Assembly (NCBI GenBank): GCA_900541135.1
Contig: UQIG01000006.1
Coordinates: 19,712 to 83,711 of the forward strand
Direction: 5' to 3'
DNA from: an uncultured Collinsella sp.
Lineage (GTDB): Bacteria; Actinomycetota; Coriobacteriia; Coriobacteriales; Coriobacteriaceae
Length of the DNA: 64,000 bases
Below, piece after piece: positions 27,702-36,232 of this stretch; position 1 is the stretch's first letter, and the number at the start of each line of letters is the position of its first letter. Both the position numbers and the translations under genes were made by a program. The notes beneath the pieces are model-generated. The model had not been told where the DNA came from. It made no database searches and saw only the letters and a list, made by a program, of their open reading frames with translations.

Positions 27702-28868
27702 TTGAGTGAGATTCAGAACTCGTCCATTTTCTCTCTTGACGATGTCAATGAGGAGGAGATGAACAACCTCATCGACGGTACGATTACCGACTTTGATGAG
27801 GGCGATCTCGTTAACGGCACTGTCGTTAAGATCGAGCATGACGAGGTGCTCGTTGACATCGGATTCAAGTCCGAGGGCGTTATCCCGGTCCGCGAGCTGT
27901 CCATCCGCAAGGACGCTAACCCTGCAGACATCGTTGCACTCGGTGATCCCATCGAGGCTCTGGTTCTCCAGAAGGAGGACAAGGACGGTCGTCTGGTCCT
28001 GTCCAAGAAGCGTGCCGAGTACGAGCGTGCTTGGAACCGCATCGAGGAGAAGTTCAACTCCGGCGAGAACGTCGAGGGCGAGGTTATCGAGGTTGTCAAG
28101 GGCGGCCTGATCCTCGACATCGGCCTGCGTGGCTTCCTGCCCGCTTCCCTCGTCGACCTCCGTCGTGTCAAGGACCTCACCTCCTACATGGGCACCCGCA
28201 TCGAGGCTCGCGTCATCGAGATGGACCGCAACCGCAACAACGTCGTCCTCTCCCGTCGCGTCGTGCTCGAGGAGTCCCGTAAGGCCGAGCGCTCCGAGAT
28301 CCTGTCCAAGCTCAAGTCTGGCATGCGTCTCCAGGGCACCGTTTCCTCCATCGTCGACTTCGGCGCCTTCGTCGACCTCGGCGGTATCGACGGCCTCATC
28401 CACATCTCCGAGCTCTCCTGGAACCACGTCAACCATCCTTCCGAGGTTGTCAAGGTCGGCCAGGAGGTCGAGGTCGAGGTTCTCGACGTCGATCTCAACC
28501 GCGAGCGCATCTCCCTGGGTCTCAAGCAGACCACCGAGGATCCGTGGCGCGCACTGGTCAAGAAGTACCCCGTCGGCGCTATCGTCGAGGGCACTGTGAC
28601 CAAGCTTGTCCCGTTCGGCGCTTTCGTCGACCTAGGCGAGGGCATCGAGGGCTTGGTGCACATCTCCGAGATGGCCAACAAGCACGTCGATCAGCCTTCT
28701 CAGGTCACCCACGTGGGCGACAAGGTTCAGGTCAAGGTCATGGAGATCGACCTCGACCGTCGTCGTATCTCCCTGTCCATGAAGTCCGCTGCTGAGACTC
28801 TGGGCGTCGAGATCGAGGTTACCCCGCTTCCTTCCGAGAAGAAGGACGAGGAGACCGACGCCGAGTAA
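27702..28868 (+). CDS. rpsA: 30S ribosomal protein S1
   Basis: 388 aa starting with TTG at 27702 (gaaagggg seven bases upstream). Four S1 OB-fold repeats are visible, beginning at about residues 34, 122, 203 and 288 (e.g. GDLVNGTVVKIEHDEVLVDI and GAIVEGTVTKLVPFGAFVDL), with an acidic tail. S1 unwinds and docks mRNA on the 30S subunit. Four repeats is the shorter, Gram-positive form. Codon use is strongly biased, as for highly expressed genes. Confidence 0.96.
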   Translation: MSEIQNSSIFSLDDVNEEEMNNLIDGTITDFDEGDLVNGTVVKIEHDEVLVDIGFKSEGVIPVRELSIRKDANPADIVALGDPIEALVLQKEDKDGRLVLSKKRAEYERAWNRIEEKFNSGENVEGEVIEVVKGGLILDIGLRGFLPASLVDLRRVKDLTSYMGTRIEARVIEMDRNRNNVVLSRRVVLEESRKAERSEILSKLKSGMRLQGTVSSIVDFGAFVDLGGIDGLIHISELSWNHVNHPSEVVKVGQEVEVEVLDVDLNRERISLGLKQTTEDPWRALVKKYPVGAIVEGTVTKLVPFGAFVDLGEGIEGLVHISEMANKHVDQPSQVTHVGDKVQVKVMEIDLDRRRISLSMKSAAETLGVEIEVTPLPSEKKDEETDAE

Positions 28869-28892
28869 ATCGGTTTGACGATCACTTGTTTT

Positions 28893-28926
28893 AAGGGATC
28901 CGTCCGCAATGGACGGGTCCCTTTTT
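28893..28926 (+). terminator. Terminator after rpsA
   Basis: Stem aagggatccgtcc / ggacgggtccctt followed by ttttt. Confidence 0.92.
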
Positions 28927-29156
28927 GCATTTGGTGCCGAGATGCACGATGCTGCCCATGCTGTCCACAGGCTATTTGGTTGTCGCTGCATGAAAAAACG
29001 CCGACATCCCGCCTCGGGGAGGAGGCGGGAACGCACCGAGTAGACGGAGGGGTGCGGAGCGCGGTCGCGTCTCGACTGACGACGTTGCCCATCGACAGGA
29101 CCATTGTAGCGCATGGCGGTTCTTGGTTTATCGTGTCGAGCGTTTGCGTTGTGCCA

Positions 29157-29184
29157 TTGCCTGCGGCAACGGTGTGTTACACTC
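29157..29184 (+). promoter_or_regulatory. Promoter of rnpB
   Basis: TTGCCT at 29157-29162, 16-base spacer, TACACT at 29179-29184, immediately before the RNase P RNA. The region 28927-29156 before it has a GC hairpin but no gene. Confidence 0.75.
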
Positions 29185-29189
29185 TTGCA

Positions 29190-29555
29190 CTGCTGAGTGG
29201 GCCAGACGGTCGCGCGATGTGCTGCTTGCAGTACGCGTGAGGAAAGTCCGGGCTCCAGAGGGCGGGATGCCGGCTAACGGCCGGGCGGAGTGATCCGACG
29301 GAAAGCGCCGCAGAAAAGAAGACTCCCACCTGCGCCGCAAGGCGTAAAGGGAAAAGCTGAAACGGTGGTGTAAGAGACCACCAGCGTCGTGGCAACACGG
29401 CGGCTTGGCAAGCCCCATCCGGAGCAAGCGCGAATAGGAACGCTATGGGCCGGCCCGGTCCGCGTTCGGGTAGCGTGCGTGGAGCTGCACGGTAACGTGC
29501 AGACAAGATAAATGACCGTTCACGACAGAACCCGGCTTACAAGCCCACTCGGCAC
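29190..29555 (+). ncRNA. rnpB: RNase P RNA (bacterial type A)
   Basis: P1 is formed by gctgagtgggc (29192-29202) and gcccactcggc (29543-29553). The universally conserved segments gaggaaagtccgggctcc near the 5' end and acagaacccggctta near the 3' end are intact, as is the central gaaacggtggtgtaagag-like core. About 365 nt, normal for type A. It is the catalytic RNA that trims tRNA 5' ends. Confidence 0.97.
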
Positions 29556-29561
29556 TTTGTT

Positions 29562-29675
29562 GACGCTGCGAACCCGTCAGCGCGGCAATCTGCCTTTCAA
29601 GCCTTCGGGCATGACCATAAGGTCAATGCCCTCGTCTTTCAAGGCACCTTGCTCGCGCTGACGGGTTCTCGCTGT
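29562..29675 (+). ncRNA. Structured hairpin element, copy B
   Basis: Same element as 26470-26584: inner ggcaatctgcctttcaa and tctttcaaggcac are shared. Outer stem 29571-29583 with 29655-29667 is 13 bp perfect but differs in sequence from copy A; the tip is gggcat-gacc-ataa-ggtc-atgccc. It starts within ten bases of the rnpB 3' end, so it may be the end of that transcript. Confidence 0.7.
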
Positions 29676-29786
29676 TGGTGACGGCATTATTGGCGTTTCC
29701 GTTCTTGTCGGCAAGGGCAACGGTTCTGTCTTTGCCGTATTATTGAGGCTGTTTGTTGCTGCGCTTAATTTTGTTGAGGGGCTTTG

Positions 29787-30422
29787 TTGGACAGCTATTT
29801 TACTCTGCAATCGAATATTGAGGCTACGGGCGAGTTCGTTGACCGCAAGAGCCGGTTTATTGCCCAGCTGGTCCATATTGAGTCCGAGGATGAGGCGAAT
29901 GCCTTTATCGAGATGGTTCGCAAGCGTCATTACGACGCTCGACACAATGTTCCCGCGTGGATTTTAGTCGATGGACGCGAGCGCCAGAGCGATGATGGTG
30001 AGCCGAGCCGCACGAGCGGTATGCCGACGCTCGAGGTGTTGCGCGGCGCAGAGCTCAAAAATGTTTGCTGCGTGGTGACGCGCTATTTTGGTGGCACGCT
30101 GTTGGGACCTGGTGGCTTGGTGCGCGCCTATACTGCGGCGACGCAGGCGGCGGTGGCAGCTGCTCGGGAGGCCGGGCAGATTGTCGAGATGACGAGTGTC
30201 GTGCCTGTTGACGTGCATGTGGCCTATCCGCAGTATGAGCAGGTGCTTCGTTTGGCGCAGGATTCGGGTGCCAAGGTTTCGGATACCGATTACGCGGATG
30301 CCGTGACACTTCACCTGGTATTCAAAGCGGGGGAGCAGGAGCAATTTTGCGCCAAGATGCGCGAGCTTATGGCGGGGCGCGAAGAGATCGAGGTCGGCGC
30401 TCCCAAATTTGCCGAGTTCTAA
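29787..30422 (+). CDS. IMPACT/YigZ family protein
   Basis: 211 aa starting with TTG at 29787 (gagggg five bases before); TTG 29784 is the alternative and no ATG is available. The N-terminal UPF0029 domain is clear: KKSRFIAQLV-type opening, HNVPAWI, DDGEPSRTSGMPTLEVL and RYFGGTLLGPGGLVRAY; the C-terminal DUF1949 half follows. Members are linked to translation stress; exact role unknown. Confidence 0.9.
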   Translation: MDSYFTLQSNIEATGEFVDRKSRFIAQLVHIESEDEANAFIEMVRKRHYDARHNVPAWILVDGRERQSDDGEPSRTSGMPTLEVLRGAELKNVCCVVTRYFGGTLLGPGGLVRAYTAATQAAVAAAREAGQIVEMTSVVPVDVHVAYPQYEQVLRLAQDSGAKVSDTDYADAVTLHLVFKAGEQEQFCAKMRELMAGREEIEVGAPKFAEF

Positions 30423-30425
30423 CGG

Positions 30426-30476
30426 CGACGGCCGGCGTTTTTTTGGATGGATCCCAAACGCGCCGGCCGTCGTTTT
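30426..30476 (+). terminator. Terminator after the IMPACT gene
   Basis: 12-bp perfect stem cgacggccggcg / cgccggccgtcg with a T-rich loop, then tttt. Lies between convergent genes. Confidence 0.8.
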
Positions 30477-30489
30477 ATGTTGCTGCCGT

Positions 30490-30936
30490 TTACTCGGCGA
30501 GCTGCTTTAGCACATCGCAGGCGATCTCGATGGCATCGTCGATGCAGCCGGGGCAGCTGCGGAGCGGACCCTTATCCGATCCGATGCCCTTGAGCGTGCC
30601 GCAGACGGTCGTCGTGTTCTTCTCGCCAAATCGCTTGGCAATCTCGCGCGACAGCTTGTAGGTCTGGCCTTTGGTCTTGGGGTTCTCCATGCCGTCGCTC
30701 ATTACAAAGCCCATTATGGCAACAGCGCCCGAGATGGCGCCGCAGGTCTCGGTCATGCCACCCATGCCGGCGCCAAAGCCCTCGGTGAGGGTAAAGGCAG
30801 TCTGGGGGTCGAGCCCGACGGCAGGTGCGAGCGTGCAGGCGACGGCCTGGGCGCAGTTAAAGCCACGGGCGTGGTATTCGGCAGCTTGAGCCTGACAGGC
30901 GGTGATGTCGAGCTGGGCCGTATCGATTTGCTTCAT
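30490..30936 (-). CDS. C-GCAxxG-C-C family (redox/split-soret-like) protein
   Basis: 148 aa from ATG 30936 (aaggagac site). Cysteine pattern of the TIGR01909 family: FNCAQAV, then GMTETCGAISGA with a glycine-rich stretch before it, then SCPGCIDDA near the C-terminus. These small proteins are common in anaerobes and are thought to carry a metal or redox-active cysteines; no activity is established. Confidence 0.87.
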   Translation of the reverse strand: MKQIDTAQLDITACQAQAAEYHARGFNCAQAVACTLAPAVGLDPQTAFTLTEGFGAGMGGMTETCGAISGAVAIMGFVMSDGMENPKTKGQTYKLSREIAKRFGEKNTTTVCGTLKGIGSDKGPLRSCPGCIDDAIEIACDVLKQLAE

Positions 30937-31166
30937 CGTTGTCTCCTTGGTTACGGTGTACCCGCCTATGGTACCCGTGACGGGGTATGTAATCATCGAG
31001 AGCTTCATGTATGCCTCATTTTTATCTATCGAGCAAATGCCCAAGGCTTGAGATAAATACCCCTGATCAATTTGTCCTATAACCTACCTTGGGGATGGGT
31101 TGAGAGGGGTGCAGGGTAGCGGTATCGTGAACCGAACGAAACGTAACCCAGGCTAGGGAGCTAGAT

Positions 31167-32450
31167 ATGAGCGAGCAGACCATCGGTACCACATGTGTTC
31201 AGGGCGGCTATCACCCGGGAGATGCCGAGCCGCGCCAGGTGCCCATCTACCAGTCCACCACGTGGAAGTACGACACGTCCGAGCACATGGGCAAGCTGTT
31301 TGACCTAGAGGAGTCGGGCTACTTCTACAGCCGTCTGCAGAACCCCACGTGCGATCTCGTTGCCGCCAAGATCTGCGAGATGGAGGGCGGCACCGCTGCG
31401 ATGCTCACGAGCTCGGGCATGGCTGCGAATTTCCTCGCGATTTTTAACGTGGCCGGTGCCGGCGATCATGTGGTCGCGAGCTCTGCTATCTACGGCGGTA
31501 CCTACAACCTGCTCGCCCATACTATGGAGCGCATGGGTTTGACCTGTACCTTCGTTGCCCCCGACTGCACCGACGAGGAGCTCGAGGCAGCCTTTGAGCC
31601 CAATACCAAGCTCGTCTTTGGCGAGACCATCGCCAACCCCGCCCTTGCCGTGCTCGATATTGAGCGCTTTGCCAAGGCCGCGCACGACCACGGCGTGCCG
31701 CTGATGGTCGACAACACCTTCCCGACGCCCGTGATGTGCCGTCCCTTTGAGTGGGGCGCCGACATCGTCACGCACTCCACCACTAAGTACATGGATGGCC
31801 ATGCGGCCTACCTGGGCGGCGTGATCGTCGATCACGGCCAGTTTGACTGGATGGCCCATGCAGATAAGTTCCCGGGTCTCACCACGCCTGACGAGAGCTA
31901 TCACGGCGTGACCTATGCCGAGAAGTTCGGTCGCGAGGGCGCCTTCATTACCAAGGCCACCGCGCAGCTCATGCGCGACCTCGGCCCCATGCAGAACCCG
32001 CAGGCGGCCTTCTTCCTGAACAGCTCGCTCGAGAGCCTGCATGTACGCATGCCGCGTCATTGTGAGAACGGCCTGGCCGTTGCCAAGTTCCTGCAGAGCC
32101 ATCCCAAGGTGCGCTTCGTGAGCTATCCGGGCCTGGAGGGCGATAAGTACTATGACCTGGCTCAGAAGTACATGCCCAACGGTACCTGCGGCGTTGTGAG
32201 CTTTGGCTTTAACGGTGGTCGCGCGGCGGCCGAGACCTTTATGAAGAGCCTCAAGCTCGCCCAGATCGCCACGCACGTGGCCGATGCCCGCACTTGCTGC
32301 CTGCATCCCGCTAATGCCACGCATCGCCAGATGAACGATGAGGAGCTCATCGCCTGTGGCATCTCCGCCGACATGGTGCGCCTGTCGTGCGGCCTCGAGG
32401 ACACGGCCGATCTGATTGCCGACCTTGAGCAGGCACTCGAGCAGTGCTAG
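31167..32450 (+). CDS. metY: O-acetylhomoserine sulfhydrylase-type Cys/Met PLP enzyme
   Basis: 427 aa, Cys/Met metabolism fold type I. The PLP lysine is Lys207 in THSTTKYMDGH; SRLQNPTCDLVA and VDNTFPTPVMCRPF are conserved. Length and the FALNPxxFNxx-type central region favour O-acetylhomoserine (thiol)-lyase, making homocysteine from sulfide, but methionine gamma-lyase cannot be excluded. Single gene; no SAM riboswitch was seen in its 230-base upstream region. Confidence 0.85.
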   Translation: MSEQTIGTTCVQGGYHPGDAEPRQVPIYQSTTWKYDTSEHMGKLFDLEESGYFYSRLQNPTCDLVAAKICEMEGGTAAMLTSSGMAANFLAIFNVAGAGDHVVASSAIYGGTYNLLAHTMERMGLTCTFVAPDCTDEELEAAFEPNTKLVFGETIANPALAVLDIERFAKAAHDHGVPLMVDNTFPTPVMCRPFEWGADIVTHSTTKYMDGHAAYLGGVIVDHGQFDWMAHADKFPGLTTPDESYHGVTYAEKFGREGAFITKATAQLMRDLGPMQNPQAAFFLNSSLESLHVRMPRHCENGLAVAKFLQSHPKVRFVSYPGLEGDKYYDLAQKYMPNGTCGVVSFGFNGGRAAAETFMKSLKLAQIATHVADARTCCLHPANATHRQMNDEELIACGISADMVRLSCGLEDTADLIADLEQALEQC

Positions 32451-32518
32451 GCTAGCTCCGTACAAGGTGCCGATGCTGGCAGAAAGCTTCGGTGACCTTT
32501 CGTTCCGATTCCGTAGGC

Positions 32519-32566
32519 GGGATCCCAATCGCGGCTGTTTGCAGGCGATCGGGGCCCCGTTTTTTG
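32519..32566 (+). terminator. Terminator after the metY-like gene
   Basis: Imperfect 15-bp stem cgggatcccaatcgc / gcgatcggggccccg followed by tttttt. Confidence 0.8.
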
Positions 32567-32591
32567 CGTTAGGCCACTCGAAAGGATGGAT

Positions 32592-33896
32592 ATGGAGAAA
32601 ACTGCAGAGCAGTTGCGCCGCGAGCACATTGCTCTAGAGGGCGACACCCATGGCAAGAACAAATGGGCGATTCTGTTTACCGTGCTCATCATGACGTTTA
32701 TGTCGTGTCTGGATTCGACCGTCGTGACCGTGGCGTTGCCCGTGATGCAAAAGGAGCTGGGCGTGGGCCTCGACCGCATCCAGCTGGTGAGCTCGGTGTA
32801 CCTGCTTGCGACATGCGTGGCTATGCTGCCGTTTGGCCGCTTGGGCGACGTGCGCGGCAAGGTGGGCGTATTCCAGCTGGGCGTAATCGTTTTTACGGCC
32901 GGCTCGCTGCTTTGCGGCCTTTCGGGTTCGCTCGAGGTTCTTATCCTGGCACGCATTGTTCAGGGCGTCGGTTGCGCGGCGGCCATGGCTAACAACATGG
33001 GTATCATCACCGAGTCGTTTCCGGCGCGCGAACGTGGCCGTGCCATGGGTATTCTCGCGACCTTTGTGGCCCTCGGCATGATGTGTGGCCCCGTGCTTGG
33101 CGGCATGCTGGTGGCAAGCTTTCCCTGGGAGAGTATCTTCCTCATCAACCTGCCTATTGGCGTGATCTCGTTTATCGTGGGGCTCTACACGCTGCCGCAT
33201 GTTAAGCCGGAGGCCGGCGAGCGCCCCATGTCCCTGATCGAGGCCGCTCGTCGCTGCTTTGCAAATTCGGCCTTCACCATCAACCTTGTCTGCATGCTCA
33301 TCGTGTTCGTTGGCATTGGCGCATCCGAGTTTATTCTGCCGTTCTATTTTCAGGACGCCCACGGCTTTGGTTCCGACATTTCCGGATTGCTCTTTTTGGC
33401 GCTGCCGATGGTGAATGCCTTTATCGGGCCGCTTTCGGGTACGGTTTCGGACCGTGTTGGCTGCGAGGGCCCTACGGCGGTCGGCCTGGGCGTGTATGTG
33501 TGCGGTCTCTTTGCGGTAAGCACGCTCGACGAGCGCTCTTCTATCCCTGTGATCGTGTGCTGTGTCGCGTTTATGTCGTGCGGTACGTCGGTTTTCCAGA
33601 GTCCTAACAACTCGTTGTACATGGGCTCGGCTCCGCGCGAAGCACTCGGCTTTGCGGGTAGTCTGGGTAGCCTGGCGCGTTATGCGGGTATGGCACTCGG
33701 CATTACGGTGGCGTCGAATATCCTGTATGGACAGATGAGCGTGGCGATGGGCGAGGCCGTGACCAGTTTTGTTGCAGGACGTCCGGATGTGTTCCTGTTT
33801 GGTTTCCGTTCGGTGTTCTATGTGTTGATGGCTGTGGCCGCTGTGGGCTTTGCGCTTGCCATGGTGCGTTTGGTGAAGATGCGCGCCCGCCATTAG
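32592..33896 (+). CDS. MFS transporter, DHA2 (multidrug exporter) type
   Basis: 434 aa from ATG 32592, six bases after aaagg; ATG 32586 touches the ribosome site. N-terminal motif LDSTVVTVALPVM is typical of the EmrB/DHA2 drug:proton antiporters. The loop 2-3 motif GRLGDVRGKVGVF and TM5 motif GPVLGGML are present, with about 12 or more hydrophobic helices. Substrate unknown. Single gene. Confidence 0.87.
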   Translation: MEKTAEQLRREHIALEGDTHGKNKWAILFTVLIMTFMSCLDSTVVTVALPVMQKELGVGLDRIQLVSSVYLLATCVAMLPFGRLGDVRGKVGVFQLGVIVFTAGSLLCGLSGSLEVLILARIVQGVGCAAAMANNMGIITESFPARERGRAMGILATFVALGMMCGPVLGGMLVASFPWESIFLINLPIGVISFIVGLYTLPHVKPEAGERPMSLIEAARRCFANSAFTINLVCMLIVFVGIGASEFILPFYFQDAHGFGSDISGLLFLALPMVNAFIGPLSGTVSDRVGCEGPTAVGLGVYVCGLFAVSTLDERSSIPVIVCCVAFMSCGTSVFQSPNNSLYMGSAPREALGFAGSLGSLARYAGMALGITVASNILYGQMSVAMGEAVTSFVAGRPDVFLFGFRSVFYVLMAVAAVGFALAMVRLVKMRARH

Positions 33897-34053
33897 CGTG
33901 TTGGGAGGCTGTCTGCCACGATTCGCGCCGTCCCAAAAAGACTGGTTTGTGGTGCGATGCGGCTTGTGGGACGGGCGGGGGTCGGTCCGTGGTAGACTAT
34001 CGAACAACGTTTATTAATCGCGCGGTATCGTTGCCGCGAGAAGGGGTTGCGCC

Positions 34054-34632
34054 ATGCGGGAGCTTGAGGATCGTATTCGCCATGACGGCATCGTAAAGGC
34101 CGGTAACGTCCTTAAGGTTGATGCCTTCCTCAACCACCAATGCGACGTTGAGCTGTTCGACCACATGGGCGCCGAGTGGGCCCGTCTGTTCGAGGGTGTC
34201 GAGATCAACAAGATCCTGACGATTGAGGCTTCGGGCATTGGCATGGCTTGCATCGCGGCTCAGCATTTTGGCGGCGTGCCGGTGGTCTTTGCCAAGAAGG
34301 CGCAGTCCATCAACCTCGACGGCGAGCAGTATGCCACGACCATCTACTCCTTTACCAAGCAGAAGGAGTACCCGGTCATTGTGGGTAAGCGCTTCCTGTC
34401 CGAGGGCGACAAGGTCCTGATCATCGACGACTTCCTGGCCAACGGCTGCGCGCTTGAGGGCCTTATTAAGATCTGCGAGGCTGCGGGCGCCGAAGTTGCC
34501 GGCATTGGCATCGCCGTTGAGAAGGGCTTCCAGGGCGGCGGCGATAAGCTCCGTAAGCGCGGCTTCCGCGTTGAGAGCCTGGCACGTATCGCCGATATGG
34601 ACTGCGAGAACGGCGAGATCACCTTCGCCTAA
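34054..34632 (+). CDS. xpt: Xanthine phosphoribosyltransferase
   Basis: 192 aa matching Xpt in length and sequence: ILTIEASGIGMA (base recognition), FAKKAQSINL and the PRPP loop VLIIDDFLANGCA. It salvages xanthine to XMP. Single gene; no purine riboswitch is visible in the ~150 bases upstream. A T-tailed hairpin follows. Confidence 0.94.
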   Translation: MRELEDRIRHDGIVKAGNVLKVDAFLNHQCDVELFDHMGAEWARLFEGVEINKILTIEASGIGMACIAAQHFGGVPVVFAKKAQSINLDGEQYATTIYSFTKQKEYPVIVGKRFLSEGDKVLIIDDFLANGCALEGLIKICEAAGAEVAGIGIAVEKGFQGGGDKLRKRGFRVESLARIADMDCENGEITFA

Positions 34633-34659
34633 GCGTGCAACACAAGCGATTGGTATGCG

Positions 34660-34696
34660 ATGTGACAAAGGGACTGTCCCTTTGTCACATTTTTTG
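34660..34696 (+). terminator. Terminator after xpt
   Basis: Perfect palindrome atgtgacaaaggga / tccctttgtcacat followed by a T run. It sits directly before the ribosome site of the next gene. Confidence 0.85.
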
Positions 34697-34715
34697 TATG
34701 AGGGGAGGTGTTGAT

Positions 34716-35096
34716 ATGGATGAGAATAAGATGGGATGGCGCGAGTATGCGCGCTATGCCGAGATGTCGGCCGAGGAGTTGGCGCGCGATTGCGAGGTGC
34801 AGGTGTTTCGCGCGACGGGTCCGGGCGGACAGGGCGTGAACACGACGGACTCGGCGGTACGCATGAAACATATCCCTTCGGGGATTGTCGTGATGGCGCG
34901 CGAGAGCCGCAGTCAGTTCCAAAACCGTAGCAGCTGCCTACGTAAGCTGCGCGCTGAGCTTGAGCGTCGCGGGCGTCCGCCGCGCCGCCGCGTCAAGACC
35001 AAAGTGCCACAGCGATCGCGCCAGCGTAGGCTCAGCGACAAACACTTCAACGCCATTAAAAAGGCCAACCGTCGCAAGCCGGGCAGCGACGAATAG
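34716..35096 (+). CDS. Stand-alone class I release-factor domain protein
   Basis: 126 aa from ATG 34716 (ggggaggtg site). Contains the peptidyl-tRNA hydrolysis loop ATGPGGQGVNTTDSAVRMKH and a very basic C-terminal tail (RRRVKTKVPQRSRQRR), but no codon-recognition domain. The sequence around GGQ is closer to RF1/RF2 than to classical ArfB. A likely role is rescue of stalled ribosomes or damaged tRNA; not proven. Confidence 0.85.
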   Translation: MDENKMGWREYARYAEMSAEELARDCEVQVFRATGPGGQGVNTTDSAVRMKHIPSGIVVMARESRSQFQNRSSCLRKLRAELERRGRPPRRRVKTKVPQRSRQRRLSDKHFNAIKKANRRKPGSDE

Positions 35097-35105
35097 CCTA
35101 CTCAT

Positions 35106-35174
35106 AAGTTGCGGTGAAATAGGGACTGTTTTGCGGCTTTAGCTGCATAAACAGTCCCTATTTCACCGCAACTT
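35106..35174. repeat. Dispersed ~68-bp palindrome, copy 3
   Basis: Arms aagttgcggtgaaata / tatttcaccgcaactt are perfect. The inner stem gggactgttt / aaacagtccc differs from the other copies yet still pairs. Between convergent genes. Confidence 0.93.
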
Positions 35175-35182
35175 AGGTGGGG

Positions 35183-36145
35183 TTAGCGGGTGGGGTGCCA
35201 GACCTCGAGGGCGCCGGCGAGGATGTCGACCTCGATGCGCGAGGCGACAACGGGCTCGCCGTCGGCTTGGATGGGGTAGTCGGGCTCCTCGAACGTGAGC
35301 TCGGCATGACGGCAACGACGCATGCGAACCGGCGGCAGCTTGGTATGGTGGCCGTCCTTGGCCGAAAGAAACATGGGCAGGGCAACCGCACGAGGGACGG
35401 GACCGCAGGCGTAGCAGACGTCGAGTATGCCGTCGCACGGGTCGGCGTCGGGGCAGATGCGATAGCCCGAACCATAGGTGGGGCCCAGCTGAATCGCCAT
35501 GATAATCGCCCTTACGCGCTCGGCGGGCGCGCCGTCAAAGCTGACGGTCATGGGGTAGTTGCGATAGCGCAGGCCAAACTGCTCAAGTCCCGAAAGAGTG
35601 TAGAGCGGAGCGCCGGCGAGGCCCGTCTTTTTGCGCAGCTCGGTGGTGCCAAGGCCGATGGCGGCATCGATGCCGACCGAAAGCGTCTGGTCGTAGTACT
35701 CAGCGGCAGCCTCGCCGCTGCCGCTTGCAGGGCTCCACGAGCGAATGCGCCCGATGTCCTGATGCTGCAGCTCGCAGGTGAGCAGCGCGCCAAAATCCTT
35801 GCCGGAGAAATCGTCGATGCCGAGTGTTTGGGCAAAATCATTGCCGGAGCCTACGGGCAGGACGGCAAGCGCCGGTCGAATCGCCTCTTCTTGCGCCATC
35901 AAGCCATTGACGACCTCGTGGATCACGCCGTCGCCGCCGAGTGCGATAACCGTGCGGTAGCCCTGAGCCTGTGCGGCAAGCTCCTTGGCATGCCCCGCGC
36001 GTTCGGTCAGCACCAAGTCAAACTGGGATGCGCGCGCGGTCATGTCCAAAAAGCGCTGCAGGCGCTCAGCGACCTCGCGCGCCGCACCCGACTGGGCGGC
36101 GGGGTTGGCGATGATGAGCGTGCGACCAAAATCAGTTACGTGCAT
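35183..36145 (-). CDS. Diacylglycerol/lipid kinase family protein
   Basis: 320 aa from ATG 36145. DAGK catalytic domain at the N-terminus: IIANPAAQSGAA, then ALGGDGVIHEVVNGL and LPVGSGNDFAQTL. The C-terminal beta-sandwich half follows (DGEPVVASRIEVDI). Enzymes of this YegS/DgkB type phosphorylate diacylglycerol or related lipids to recycle membrane lipids. Single gene. Confidence 0.9.
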   Translation of the reverse strand: MHVTDFGRTLIIANPAAQSGAAREVAERLQRFLDMTARASQFDLVLTERAGHAKELAAQAQGYRTVIALGGDGVIHEVVNGLMAQEEAIRPALAVLPVGSGNDFAQTLGIDDFSGKDFGALLTCELQHQDIGRIRSWSPASGSGEAAAEYYDQTLSVGIDAAIGLGTTELRKKTGLAGAPLYTLSGLEQFGLRYRNYPMTVSFDGAPAERVRAIIMAIQLGPTYGSGYRICPDADPCDGILDVCYACGPVPRAVALPMFLSAKDGHHTKLPPVRMRRCRHAELTFEEPDYPIQADGEPVVASRIEVDILAGALEVWHPTR

Positions 36146-36232
36146 GGGGCGACTCCCGGCGTATGACGTGACGGTGCGGTCGCGCTCAGGTCGAATTGCC
36201 CCCGATTGTGGCTGCACGGCGAATACTTACGT

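Noticed and set aside
30937..31166. SAM riboswitch upstream of the metY-like gene
   Set aside because: No SAM-I core words or kink-turn pattern could be found in the 230 bases.
32634..34007. 457-codon minus-strand frame opposite the MFS gene
   Set aside because: Composition (His/Arg/Thr rich, no domain) is that of a reverse-frame shadow of a membrane protein gene.
33897..34053. Purine riboswitch upstream of xpt
   Set aside because: The three-way junction core and loop-loop motifs are absent.
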